NCBI GenBank assembly: GCA_964472525.1
Contig: CAYYLL010000004.1
Location: 62,001 to 126,000 of the forward strand
Origin: SZUA-37 sp964472525
Lineage (GTDB): Bacteria > Pseudomonadota > Gammaproteobacteria > UBA6429 > Thiohalophilaceae
Direction of reading: 5' to 3'
Length of the DNA stretch: 64,000 bases
The stretch's first letter is position 1, and each line of letters starts with the position of its first letter. The notes beneath the pieces were generated by a model. That model did no database searches, was not told the origin of the DNA, and saw only the letters and a list, made by a program, of their open reading frames with translations. Below are positions 46,122 to 55,672 of this stretch, one piece after another. The position numbers were made by a program, and so were the translations under genes.

Positions 46122-46928
46122 TTAACCACTTCTTCTTATATTTTTAATTTCTCGTGGCACCTCTTTTAATTGCAAACCTTTGGGTAATTCAATATCCATC
46201 ACAATTGGTAGGTGATCGGAATAGGTATCTGAAAGCGCTCTTACCCCTAATACTTTCAACCCGGAAGTTATTAAAATATGATCTATTGGTTGATGCGGCC
46301 GCCAGCTAGGAAAAGTATTACATTCAGATAAAGGCCGACGTAATTTTGTTTTACGAAAGAGTAAATTCATTTCTTCGCTATCGGCTTTACAATTTAAGTC
46401 CCCCATCAAAATAGCATGAGCAGAATCATTTACAAAATCACTGATAAAATCCAGTTGATTTAATCTTGCTCGTTTACCAAGAGCTAGGTGCAAAACAAAA
46501 ATAGTTAATGCCGACTCACCTTCACCATACCTTGCCATAATTGCTCGCCGTCCAGGAATAAATCCCGGTAAACGAATATCGGTAATTTCATCGGGTTGAT
46601 AGCGACTTAAAAAACCACTGGCGTGTTGCGCTAAATGCCCTAGGTTACGATTAACCTGATGATACCAAAACGGAAAACTTGCACGTTCTGCAAGAAATTC
46701 AACAAGATTGATAAAGTTACTACGGATACTTCCCGCATCAAGTTCTTGCATACCGACAAGATCATAGTCCTTGATCAAATCGGCAATACGATCCAGATTT
46801 GTTAAACGAAATGAATGCGGTAATACATGCTTCCAACTATGTAGAACATAATGATGCGGTTTTTCGGTTCTTATCCCGACTTGTACGTTGTAACTCATTA
46901 CCCGTAATATTTTATTTTCAACATTCAT
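46122..46928 (-). CDS. Endonuclease/exonuclease/phosphatase-family protein
   Basis: A 268-residue EEP-fold phosphodiesterase with SYNVQVG, GMQELDAG (metal-binding Glu), MGDLNCK and SDHLPIV motifs. Members cleave nucleic-acid, lipid or sugar phosphates; the substrate here is unknown. It sits between the acetolactate-synthase-like gene and the diguanylate cyclase, probably one transcript. Confidence 0.88.
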   Translation of the reverse strand: MNVENKILRVMSYNVQVGIRTEKPHHYVLHSWKHVLPHSFRLTNLDRIADLIKDYDLVGMQELDAGSIRSNFINLVEFLAERASFPFWYHQVNRNLGHLAQHASGFLSRYQPDEITDIRLPGFIPGRRAIMARYGEGESALTIFVLHLALGKRARLNQLDFISDFVNDSAHAILMGDLNCKADSEEMNLLFRKTKLRRPLSECNTFPSWRPHQPIDHILITSGLKVLGVRALSDTYSDHLPIVMDIELPKGLQLKEVPREIKNIRRSG

Positions 46929-46954
46929 GCGTTACTGTTTAACCTGAAATATGT

Positions 46955-48586
46955 TTATATTGGGCATACCATTTCACCCAACTTACTCGTTAACTTTAAG
47001 TTTTCCCTATAATCAACCGGACAATCAATAATACTGACCGTATCGTCGTCCAATGCCTTTTTTAAGGTTGGTAACAAGTCCTCACCCTTTTCAATTCGAT
47101 AACCTTTTGCACCGAAGGACTCTGCGTATTTAACAAAATCTGGATTAGTAAAACTGATATTTGAACTACGTTTAAATTTGTTCATTTGCTTCCATTCAAT
47201 TAAACCATAGGCGCAGTCTGTCCAAATTAAAATAACGATGGCCGTGCCTAAACGCATTGCTGTTTCAATTTCCTGTGAGTTCATCATAAAGCCTGCATCA
47301 CCGGTAACCGCAACCACTCTTTTGTCAGGGTTAACCAGCTTGGCGGCTATCGCACCGGGGACTGCAATGCCCATACTGGCAAAACCATTTGAAATAATAC
47401 AGGTATTGGGATACTCACAACGAAACATCCGCGACATCCACATTTTGTGCGCACCCACGTCACTAATCGCAATATCATCCAGCGCCATTGCGGTACGCAA
47501 ATCCCAAATAATTTTTTGTGGTTTGACCGGTACCGTGTTCTCATCCTTGTGTTGGTTCATGTCCTCAATAAGTGCATTGCGTAACGCATTCATCGTATTG
47601 CCGGAGGCAGGTTTTGCAATATTCATAATGCGCGTTAAAGAATGTTTAATGTTACCCACCACACCAATATCAACTGAATAGTAAGCATCAACTTCGGCAT
47701 GGTTTTGATCGATATGAATAATGTTTCGGTCTCTTGTCTTGTGCCAGAGGTAAGGGTGGTATTCAACTAAATCGTAACCAATACAAATAATTAGATCTGC
47801 TTTCGCAAAACCACAGCTAACATAGTCATTCGCTTGTAACCCCGCGCTGCCCAATGCCATCGTGTGCTTAAACGGAATAACGCCTTTAGCCATAAACGTA
47901 TTGGCCACTGGAATTTTTAGCTTATCAGCAAATTCGGCTAACTCTTTACAAGCATCACCACGGATAATACCGTTACCTGCGAGTATTATCGGCTGCTTCG
48001 CCTCTGAAATCATTTTTGCGGCCGCGTCTACTTTTATACTAGGAGGCTCGGGGGAGAGCGGGTTTCTTGGATCAATGGGGTAATCTTCGATTTCCATCTC
48101 GGCGATATTTTCGGGAAATTCAATAAAAGTCGCACCAGTTTTTTCTGTTTGTGCCACCTTAAAAGCCTTACGCACCACTTCAGTAATAACACTGGGCGAC
48201 AAAATACGTGATGAATATTTTGTGATCGGCTCAAACATAAGTTCTAAATCAAGAACTTGATGAGATTCTTTATGTAGCCGGTGTGTACTGGCTTGGCCGG
48301 CAATAGCGACTAGCGGTGCATGATCTAGATTGGCATCTGCCACCCCCGTAACCAGATTAGTCGCACCGGGGCCCAATGTTGCAAGGCAAACACCGGCTTT
48401 ACCGGTAAGACGACCATAAACACCGGCCATAAATGCCGCACCTTGCTCATGCCGCACGGTAATAAAGCGAATACTGGAGTCGAGCAGAGCGTCCATCACA
48501 TCGAGGTTTTCTTCTCCGGGGATCCCGAAGATATATTCAACACCCTCGTTTTCAAGGCATTTTATAAATAATTCTGCCGCTTTCAT
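46955..48586 (-). CDS. Acetolactate synthase large-subunit-like enzyme
   Basis: A 543-residue thiamine diphosphate enzyme with the catalytic Glu47 in VRHEQGAAFMA, ATLGPGATNLVTG and a GDAGFMMN cofactor motif (C-terminal half). It matches the acetolactate synthase/AlsS-like group that joins two pyruvates. No regulatory small subunit (ilvH) is adjacent, which fits a catabolic or orphan enzyme, but the reaction is inferred. It is shorter than E. coli IlvB/IlvI at about 570. Confidence 0.88.
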   Translation of the reverse strand: MKAAELFIKCLENEGVEYIFGIPGEENLDVMDALLDSSIRFITVRHEQGAAFMAGVYGRLTGKAGVCLATLGPGATNLVTGVADANLDHAPLVAIAGQASTHRLHKESHQVLDLELMFEPITKYSSRILSPSVITEVVRKAFKVAQTEKTGATFIEFPENIAEMEIEDYPIDPRNPLSPEPPSIKVDAAAKMISEAKQPIILAGNGIIRGDACKELAEFADKLKIPVANTFMAKGVIPFKHTMALGSAGLQANDYVSCGFAKADLIICIGYDLVEYHPYLWHKTRDRNIIHIDQNHAEVDAYYSVDIGVVGNIKHSLTRIMNIAKPASGNTMNALRNALIEDMNQHKDENTVPVKPQKIIWDLRTAMALDDIAISDVGAHKMWMSRMFRCEYPNTCIISNGFASMGIAVPGAIAAKLVNPDKRVVAVTGDAGFMMNSQEIETAMRLGTAIVILIWTDCAYGLIEWKQMNKFKRSSNISFTNPDFVKYAESFGAKGYRIEKGEDLLPTLKKALDDDTVSIIDCPVDYRENLKLTSKLGEMVCPI

Positions 48587-48699
48587 TCAATCTCCTTTTA
48601 CCATCATTAGACTAAAGAATATCGGCTTTGTCAGAAATACCTTTAAATTTAACGCGGTCGAATATCCATATATTGTATTTAACCGAGACCTTTACGGCC

Positions 48700-49335
48700 T
48701 CATTTAGATTCCATTCTAATTAAGTGATTCACCACTTCAATCATACCTTCATGACCACCCGCAATAGCACCACCGGTACGCCACTTGCCATTCACTATCA
48801 AGGTAGGCACACCTTGCGCACCATAGCGTTTACTTAAATCTTCGGCCTTTCTAACTTTGGCATCGACACTGAAGGAATTGAAAACATCCATAAATTCCTG
48901 CTTCTTAACACCTGCATATTTTTCAAAGAAATTTGCCATTGCGGCCTCATTACCTAAACTTGCTCTTTGTTTATGCAGCGCATTAAACAAAGGTTCGTGG
49001 ATTTTTTTCTCTACGCCTAATAGTTTTTCAGTGTAATAGACTTTGGCAAAGAAACGCCAACGTGGTGAAAAAACTGCAGGAATACGTTTAAAGACCACAT
49101 TTTTAGGTTTAGTCTTCAACCATTTTTGGATCACTGGCTCAAATCGAAAACAGTGCGGACACATATACCAGAACAGTTCTACCACCTCGATCTGACCTTT
49201 TTTAACGGATGTTGAAACAGGCGGATTGATTTTTATATATTCAATTCCTTCATCAAAACCTGCTGCCTGCACTGAAACATTGACCATTAGCAAGAATGAC
49301 ACAGCATATAAATACTTTGAAAAACGATTAAACAC
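48700..49335 (-). CDS. dsbA: Thiol:disulfide interchange protein DsbA
   Basis: A 211-residue periplasmic oxidoreductase with signal peptide (AVSFLLMVNVSVQA), active site FWYMCPHC at about residues 56-62 and cis-Pro in GVPTLIVNG. It oxidises cysteines in exported proteins. It lies downstream of the CcsB/ResB genes, sensible because cytochrome apoproteins are DsbA substrates. Confidence 0.94.
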   Translation of the reverse strand: MFNRFSKYLYAVSFLLMVNVSVQAAGFDEGIEYIKINPPVSTSVKKGQIEVVELFWYMCPHCFRFEPVIQKWLKTKPKNVVFKRIPAVFSPRWRFFAKVYYTEKLLGVEKKIHEPLFNALHKQRASLGNEAAMANFFEKYAGVKKQEFMDVFNSFSVDAKVRKAEDLSKRYGAQGVPTLIVNGKWRTGGAIAGGHEGMIEVVNHLIRMESK

Positions 49336-49408
49336 GGACTTCTCCTTGTATATCTGGATTTATTTTTGGGGTTTACTTTTTGGGTTTATTTTGGAGCTGT
49401 AAGTTACA

Positions 49409-50638
49409 TTAAAGTTCACCGTACGAGTGTAGCCCTGACAAAAATATATTAACACCTAAAAAAGCAAAGACGGTCACAAATAAACCAATCACTGCCCACC
49501 ATGCCATGGGCGTACCTCGCCAACCTTTAGTAAAACGCATATGCAACCATGCCGCATAATTAAGCCACACAATAAGTGCCCAAGTTTCTTTTGGATCCCA
49601 TGACCAATAACCACCCCATGCCTCAGCTGCCCACATTGCCCCTAACACGGTTGCTAAGGTAAAAAAAGCAAAGCCCAAGGCTATGGATTTATACATGATA
49701 TCATCCAGTATATCCGTTGCAGGTAAACGCACGGCCATTAAACTTGCAGGGTTATGACGTAACGCACGTTCTTTTAGTAAAAAAACAACACCTACCATCG
49801 CTGCCAGAGCAAAACTGCCATAGCCAATAAAATTAGCCGGGACGTGAATTTTCATCCAATAACTTTGTAATGCAGGTACCAATGGTTTAATTTCTGCTGC
49901 ACCTTTTGCAAAATCGTACCAAAGCAAAAAACCGACCGCAGCCGAGATAATCAACAGAACAAAACCACCCATGGCTCGCGTTTCATACCGTACTTCATAA
50001 TAGAGATAAATCATTGCAGTGATAATCGCAAATAAAATAAACACTTCATATAAATTACTAACCGGAATATGCCCAACATCGACACCAAGTAAATAAGACT
50101 CATACCAACGAACCATTAAACCAACCAGTCCCATTGTGACAGCCGACCACACCATCGCCGTTGCAACCTTGCCCACAAAAACACTACGACCAAATAATTC
50201 AATAAAATAAGCGATGGTCGCCATTAAAAACAAAGCGCTCATCCACATGATAGCGGACTGACTCGAAATTAAAAATTTGAGGAAAAATTTTGATTGATCA
50301 TGGCTATTATTTAAAATATCAATGGCTGCCTGTCCGGTTACACCCGTTTTAGCCAGAGCTAACATTGCAGGATTATAAATACTAATTGCCAATAAACTTA
50401 AACCCGTCACCACCACAAACAATAATCTTGATGGCTTCCAATTCCAGCCCAAGCCGATAAACGCAAACGCCGATCCAAATAAAATACCCACTTCGTAGTC
50501 ATCCATATAACGTCCATACTCGTTATACGCATAGACACTACCAACCAGCAAGGCAACCGCAAAAATCCAGTCAAACAATGTTAACTGTTTTAACCAACTT
50601 TGGGTTTGGTATTGTTGTGGGAGAATATGTTCACTCAT
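49409..50638 (-). CDS. ccsB: Cytochrome c biogenesis protein CcsB (CcsA/ResC type)
   Basis: A 409-residue inner-membrane protein with about eight helices and the heme-handling tryptophan-rich motif WGGYWSWDPKETWALIVW. It works with ResB (Ccs1) as the system II heme exporter/ligase that attaches heme to CxxCH apocytochromes. The family is named CcsB or CcsA in different organisms. The gene ends in a short gap before dsbA. Confidence 0.93.
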   Translation of the reverse strand: MSEHILPQQYQTQSWLKQLTLFDWIFAVALLVGSVYAYNEYGRYMDDYEVGILFGSAFAFIGLGWNWKPSRLLFVVVTGLSLLAISIYNPAMLALAKTGVTGQAAIDILNNSHDQSKFFLKFLISSQSAIMWMSALFLMATIAYFIELFGRSVFVGKVATAMVWSAVTMGLVGLMVRWYESYLLGVDVGHIPVSNLYEVFILFAIITAMIYLYYEVRYETRAMGGFVLLIISAAVGFLLWYDFAKGAAEIKPLVPALQSYWMKIHVPANFIGYGSFALAAMVGVVFLLKERALRHNPASLMAVRLPATDILDDIMYKSIALGFAFFTLATVLGAMWAAEAWGGYWSWDPKETWALIVWLNYAAWLHMRFTKGWRGTPMAWWAVIGLFVTVFAFLGVNIFLSGLHSYGEL

Positions 50639-50684
50639 TGCTGTAACCTTATATTTAGATCTCAGTGATTTATGCCATCACATT

Positions 50685-52757
50685 TTATTTATTATCAACC
50701 AATAACGCCTTTAATTGTGTTGCAAATTTCTTATAACGTTTATTAAATCCGAATTCATTTCTGTTGGTACTGCCCGCAAAAATAACGTCTAATTCATCAG
50801 CACCTTCAGTTTTGACAACCATTAACCAAAAACGTTGCTGCGCAATGTAAAACATCATAAAAATACCCATTATTAATAATAGCGAACCAAAATACACAAT
50901 ATTTTTTCCCGGTGCGCGCGCTATTTGCAAGCCGGATGCTTCACGGTCTTTAAAATCAACTAATTGTAAATAAAAGGGCGTACCGTACGACCCTAACCCT
51001 GCCAAAGCACTCACAGCGTCTTCAAAAAACACGCTTTCGGTATCACTAATACCCTTATTAACATCAATGCCTTCTTCACGAAGCACTAATAAATACATAT
51101 TTTGTAGTGCGGTTTGCAAAACGCCCATATAGGCTTTTGCAATGGCTTTTTGCTTTTCTTTTGGTACTTTGGATTTAATATCTTTATCGATAGCGATATA
51201 ACCATCTTTACGGAATAAGCTGACTAAACGTACCATTGCCTTTGCCACTTGCCGTTTTATTTGTGTATTATTCTTATCCTTGTCGCTTAACGCAGAGCCT
51301 ACCGTTGCCTGCGCCATTTGCAGTACACGAGCATCATCATTGAGTATTTCTTCAAATTTAAAGAAGCGTTCCATTGTTGCATTAGCATCCATGGGAATAT
51401 GTAAATATTTAAAACCCTCACCCACCGTTTTGCGCATACCGGATAAATAAAAGTAACGCCCGCCTAATTTTATGGGTGACATATAATTAACAAATTCACG
51501 TGCCTGACCACTTTCGTCTCGCGCTTTAAATACAATGCTGACACCATAGTTAATAAACTGTTTATTAATCTTTTTGTCTTTATTCGGAAAAACATTAAAT
51601 TTCTTAAAATCTCCAAACTCCAGAGTATATTTGCCTCGCGAAGTGTTAATCTCGGTTGTTTTTTTAATTTCACCTTTTAGTTTTATACGCTGCGCCAAGT
51701 TTGCTTCTGTTGGCTTATCTTTTGTTATCTTAGTTTTTAACGGTTTAGTAAAAAATGGCCTAGCGGCTAAATTAAGCTGTGTGCCGCCGTCACCGAAACT
51801 TGCCTGATAAATAGAATAGCCACGATATGTTAAAGGGTGATTAACCGAAATAGTGGCTGTAAATATTTTACGTTCTTTATCATGAATAATTAAATCACTT
51901 TCGAACGATTTAGGCTGCCCTGATTTATAATGTTCAATTCTAAAGTCTTTTAATTCAACTGAAAAAGGTAATTCCTGAACTAAATAACCATCACGCACAT
52001 TCAAAAAAACAAAATTGCTGCTAGTACCTTCGGGTAAGGTAATACCTCCACGAAAAGATAACGATTCATCTGCTTTTAAACGACTGATCGCCGGTACATC
52101 TTTAGCCGCAATGTCGCGTTTTTCAATTTTAATATCGCCTAGCCATTCTTTAACTTTTAAACTTAAATTGCCATCAATCAACCCACCAATACAAATAACC
52201 ACGATACCCACATGCGTTAAAATGTAACCAATACGATTGATACCACCTTTTTTTGCAGCCAGAGTATGATGCCCGTCAACAATTTCATCTCGCAGCTGAA
52301 ACCCAAACTGCCCCAAATAAAGTTTTGCTTTTTGTACAAGATGTGCTGCCGTGGTTTGTTTTGAGTCAATCGCCCACAGCGAAGTATGTTTCATGCTTTT
52401 TAAACTTTTTGCTTTTGCGTGTAAACGAAACTGACGCATTTCACGCAACATAGTGGGGGTATTACGAAAAACACAAACACTGGTCGATAACACTAAAAAG
52501 CCGAGTAAAACTAAAAACCAGACAGCCGAATAAACGTCATATAAACCTAGGCTGCGAAAGAACTCATGCCAGAAGGGGCCAAACTTAATAATATAATCCG
52601 TATACGGCTGATTTTGCTGCAATACCGTACCAATAATAGAGGCAATCGCCAGCACCACTAAAATACTAATGGCTAAATTCATCGAGCCTAAAAATTCAAG
52701 CAGAATGCTTTTGTTCGAATGCTTATGGGGAATTTTTTGAGATTGTGTTGTATTCAT
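50685..52757 (-). CDS. resB: Cytochrome c biogenesis protein ResB (Ccs1)
   Basis: A 690-residue membrane protein with three N-terminal helices (about 20-45, 80-105, 175-195), a large periplasmic domain and a final C-terminal helix (FGSLLLIMGIFMMFYIAQQRFW). The conserved NRIGYILTHVGIVVICIGG has the functional His. It forms the CcsBA synthase with the next gene. A terminator separates it from the cytochrome c4 gene upstream. Confidence 0.94.
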   Translation of the reverse strand: MNTTQSQKIPHKHSNKSILLEFLGSMNLAISILVVLAIASIIGTVLQQNQPYTDYIIKFGPFWHEFFRSLGLYDVYSAVWFLVLLGFLVLSTSVCVFRNTPTMLREMRQFRLHAKAKSLKSMKHTSLWAIDSKQTTAAHLVQKAKLYLGQFGFQLRDEIVDGHHTLAAKKGGINRIGYILTHVGIVVICIGGLIDGNLSLKVKEWLGDIKIEKRDIAAKDVPAISRLKADESLSFRGGITLPEGTSSNFVFLNVRDGYLVQELPFSVELKDFRIEHYKSGQPKSFESDLIIHDKERKIFTATISVNHPLTYRGYSIYQASFGDGGTQLNLAARPFFTKPLKTKITKDKPTEANLAQRIKLKGEIKKTTEINTSRGKYTLEFGDFKKFNVFPNKDKKINKQFINYGVSIVFKARDESGQAREFVNYMSPIKLGGRYFYLSGMRKTVGEGFKYLHIPMDANATMERFFKFEEILNDDARVLQMAQATVGSALSDKDKNNTQIKRQVAKAMVRLVSLFRKDGYIAIDKDIKSKVPKEKQKAIAKAYMGVLQTALQNMYLLVLREEGIDVNKGISDTESVFFEDAVSALAGLGSYGTPFYLQLVDFKDREASGLQIARAPGKNIVYFGSLLLIMGIFMMFYIAQQRFWLMVVKTEGADELDVIFAGSTNRNEFGFNKRYKKFATQLKALLVDNK

Positions 52758-52775
52758 CTTGCTTTGATTAAAACT

Positions 52776-52804
52776 AAAAAAGGGTGACGCCTGGCCACCC
52801 TTTT
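52776..52804 (-). terminator. Terminator after cytochrome c4
   Basis: On the - strand AAAAGGGTG..CACCCTTTT forms a 9-bp stem (52778-52786/52796-52804) followed by T residues. It lies 30 bases after the cytochrome c4 stop and 19 before resB. Confidence 0.8.
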
Positions 52805-52833
52805 ATAAAACATCCATTGCCAGAAAAAATTTG

Positions 52834-53463
52834 TTATTTATGCAAACCTTCTACATAGGACGCAACCGCACTTTTTTCAGCAGCCGTCATACGAGCGGCA
52901 ATAGTGCGCATCATGCTACCGGCATCATTACTGCGCACACCGGATGCAAAGTCATTTAAAGCCTTAACCACGTACACAGCATTTTGTCCGCTTAAACGTG
53001 GGAAATTTGCTGCAGGGTTACCCATACCATCAGGTGAATGACAACCTGCACAGGCTGCAACACCACTTTTCTCGTTACCGCCACGATAAATTCGCTCGCC
53101 TAGGAGCACTTTATCTTTTTGCGCACTTCCGGGTTTTGGTGTTTGCTCTGCAAAGAACGCGCCTAAGTTTGCCATATCAGTCGGTGACAAACTCGCAGCT
53201 TGTCCAGCCATAAGAGGATCTTTACGGGTTTTGCCTTTTTTAAAATCAGCTAATTCTTTAGCAATATATTTAGCATGTTGGCCTGCTAATTTAGGCCATG
53301 CAGGATTTGCCGGGCCAGCACCATTAGCACCATGGCAACTAAAGCAAACTTGTGCTTTGGCTTTTCCTGCTGTTGCATCTCCTGCCGCCATAGCGGGAGA
53401 GCTTGCAATAAATGCCATTAAACTGAGTAAACTTACAATTTGTAACTTAAATTGAGCTTTCAT
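52834..53463 (-). CDS. Di-heme cytochrome c4
   Basis: A 209-residue periplasmic cytochrome with signal peptide (FKLQIVSLLSLMAFIASSPA), two heme sites (CFSCHGANGAG, CAGCHSPDGMGNP) and axial Met residues in each half. Cytochrome c4 carries electrons between the bc1 complex and terminal oxidases. It sits just upstream of the maturation genes resB-ccsB. Confidence 0.94.
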   Translation of the reverse strand: MKAQFKLQIVSLLSLMAFIASSPAMAAGDATAGKAKAQVCFSCHGANGAGPANPAWPKLAGQHAKYIAKELADFKKGKTRKDPLMAGQAASLSPTDMANLGAFFAEQTPKPGSAQKDKVLLGERIYRGGNEKSGVAACAGCHSPDGMGNPAANFPRLSGQNAVYVVKALNDFASGVRSNDAGSMMRTIAARMTAAEKSAVASYVEGLHK

Positions 53464-53491
53464 TTAGGATCTACCTTAAATATTAGAAACA

Positions 53492-53535
53492 GAAAAGAAA
53501 ACGCTGCCAAAACGATCACTGTCATTCCGGTAGCG
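53492..53535 (-). terminator. Hairpin terminator after cytochrome c5
   Basis: On the - strand CGCTACC and GGCAGCG form an imperfect 7-bp stem followed by a T-rich run (complement of 53492-53501). Confidence 0.5.
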
Positions 53536-53547
53536 CTTTATCAGAAT

Positions 53548-53648
53548 AACGTTAAACTAATCTTTGGTTTTAACCATATATAATCAACAACAGCTTTAAC
53601 GGCAGAGTCACTCAAACTTGAGCCACCTTTAGCAGGCATAAAACCTTT
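53548..53648 (-). repeat. Partial tandem duplication of the cytochrome c5 3' end
   Basis: The stretch repeats almost exactly at 53649-53755, with identical AACGTTAAACTAATCT starts at 53548 and 53649 (about 101-bp spacing). It would encode the last c5 residues (KGGSSLSDSAVKAVVDY) and is a non-functional tail lying after the gene stop. A few small deletions and an added ATA differ between the copies. Confidence 0.85.
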
Positions 53649-53663
53649 AACGTTAAACTAATC

Positions 53664-53975
53664 TTATTTACTGGTTTTAACCATATAATCAACAACAGCT
53701 TTAACGGCAGAGTCACTCAAACTTGAGCCACCTTTAGCAGGCATAAAACCTTTTTTGCCTTTAAAACCTTTTAGCGCATGTTTATAAAGCGTTGCTTTAC
53801 CTTGTGCAATACGTGATTTCCACGCAGCTTTTTTGCCTACGATAGGAGCACCAGCGGCACCTGTAGCATGGCAAGCAAAGCAATGGGCTTGAAAGTCTGT
53901 TTTACCACTTGCAGAAACATTTGTCATTGTGCCAACCATTAAAGCGGAAGCAGCGATAATTACTAATTTATTCAT
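53664..53975 (-). CDS. Cytochrome c5-type mono-heme protein
   Basis: A 103-residue periplasmic cytochrome with a signal peptide (KLVIIAASALMVGTMTNVSA), heme-binding CFACH and axial Met in GFMPAKGGSSL. It resembles the anchored cytochrome at 43392. ATG 53975 has a GGAG RBS; 53996 is less likely. The 3' end is duplicated in tandem downstream. Confidence 0.92.
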   Translation of the reverse strand: MNKLVIIAASALMVGTMTNVSASGKTDFQAHCFACHATGAAGAPIVGKKAAWKSRIAQGKATLYKHALKGFKGKKGFMPAKGGSSLSDSAVKAVVDYMVKTSK

Positions 53976-54242
53976 GTATTTAGCTCCAAATATCAATTAA
54001 TTACTATAAGTTATACTGTCACAGTAAAACAGTCTAAAACCAACAAGCTAACTAAAGTATACTCTAACTGAAAATAACTTGCTTATAACTATTAAACTTA
54101 ACAGAACCATTTAAATTTGTTGCACTTTATACCGACTGCAACCGCAATGGTCAAGCCAGATAGACAAAATCAGTGATTTAGATCAATTCAATGTCTCTGT
54201 AGAAAGGTATATTACCCCTTAATAACTGAACCCTAGCTGAAT

Positions 54243-54881
54243 ATGAAACCCAAAAAACCACTTAAACAATCACACCGTACCTATCAACAAGCTGAATTCA
54301 TTTGCAGTGTTCCCAAAATGAATGCCGGACCACTCGATTCAGGTTATGAAATTGCCTTTGCCGGACGCTCCAACGCCGGTAAATCCAGTGCGATCAACCG
54401 TATTACTCACCAGACTGGGTTAGCCAGAACCAGTAAAACACCCGGCCGTACTCAGCACTTGGTCTTTTTTAAGCTCGATGAAAACCACCGTCTGGTCGAT
54501 TTGCCCGGTTATGGCTTTGCCAAAGTACCCGGCCATATGCGTCAAAAATGGGGGCAGAACATGGCTCACTACATCGAAAACCGTCTCGCGCTTAAAGGAA
54601 TTATTTTGCTAATGGACATCCGCCACGCCATGACCGACCTCGATCGGCAAATGCTCGGCTGGTGTGACAGCCTGCAACGCCCCATTCATATTCTGTTAAC
54701 CAAAGCTGACAAACTTAAATTTGGTGCCGCCAAAGCGAGTTTGCTTAAAGTACAAAAACTCACCCAAGCCTATACCGCCGTCAGCGCACAAATGTTTTCT
54801 GCAAAAACCGGCGACGGCTTGGAAGAAGTGTGGATGATGTTGGATAAGTGGAATGAATATGAACCGGCACACAAAATCTAA
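54243..54881 (+). CDS. engB: Ribosome biogenesis GTPase EngB (YihA/YsxC)
   Basis: A 212-residue GTPase: P-loop GRSNAGKSS at about 41-49, G2 region TPGRTQ, G3 DLPGYGFA and G4 TKAD. It assists assembly of the large ribosomal subunit. It lies divergent from the cytochrome cluster, as in many gammaproteobacteria. Confidence 0.95.
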   Translation: MKPKKPLKQSHRTYQQAEFICSVPKMNAGPLDSGYEIAFAGRSNAGKSSAINRITHQTGLARTSKTPGRTQHLVFFKLDENHRLVDLPGYGFAKVPGHMRQKWGQNMAHYIENRLALKGIILLMDIRHAMTDLDRQMLGWCDSLQRPIHILLTKADKLKFGAAKASLLKVQKLTQAYTAVSAQMFSAKTGDGLEEVWMMLDKWNEYEPAHKI

Positions 54882-54953
54882 AACAAGCATATCCGTAATC
54901 AGCTTATCTCTTTCAATGAATTAATAACAGCAAAGCAATCTTTTCTAGCTACA

Positions 54954-55400
54954 TTAAAAATAACCGAGCAGCCTCTTTACCTTCAGGCGTGGCCATTGTT
55001 GTAAATTCTGAGCGCACCCATCCCAAAATTGCTTTTCATTAAGGCTACTGTTAAACACAGTTGGAGTATTCACATCGAGCCCAACCCCCTTTCGTGCCAA
55101 AGAGTAACGTCGATGGTTAGCACCGTTATCATCCAATAAATGACAGCTTGCGCAGGCCATATCATTATCACGACTCAACCGGACTTCATTAAATAACATT
55201 TCACCGAGAATAACCTTATTAGAATCCAGATTGGATGGTAGCGACAACGGTTGGATGGGTTCGTGTTGTAAATTCAACGCTGTCAATGAACCGCTATTCC
55301 CAGGGTGAGGGTCAACAACATCAGTGGCAAAAGCCTTTGCCGCAAACAGCGATAGCAAAAAAATAATACCATTAAATGCTTCAACGTTTGTTGAATACAT
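54954..55400 (-). pseudogene. Truncated di-heme cytochrome c peroxidase (MauG-like) remnant
   Basis: The 148-codon frame starts with a signal-like segment, then has the cytochrome c peroxidase N-terminal pattern LGEMLFNEVRLSRDNDMACASCHLLDDNGA with one heme site and TPTVFNSSLNEKQFWDG. Complete enzymes exceed 300 residues with a second heme; here the frame changes character after FWDGCAQNLQQ and stops, and the second heme domain is absent. Around 54990 another frame gives ATPEGKEAARLFL, suggesting a frameshift or deletion junction. It probably is a remnant. Confidence 0.65.
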
Positions 55401-55672
55401 TTTTTATAGAATTTCATATTGCCAATTTTCTTATTACCAGATTTTCTATTGAAAAATAAAGCCGATGTTATTTTAAAGTGTAAATATTAGCGTAAAGGGA
55501 GTATAAAAATAACTACTTATTTTTTGTTTATGGATATTAACAATATAGGCAAATAAGTAACATGCACCATTATAACATGATGTAAACGGGTAAGATTGTA
55601 AAATCCGCTCCCTAAACCTTAATTATAGATGGGATCATCATAAGTAACACAAGCACTAAACAAGGTATTGAT

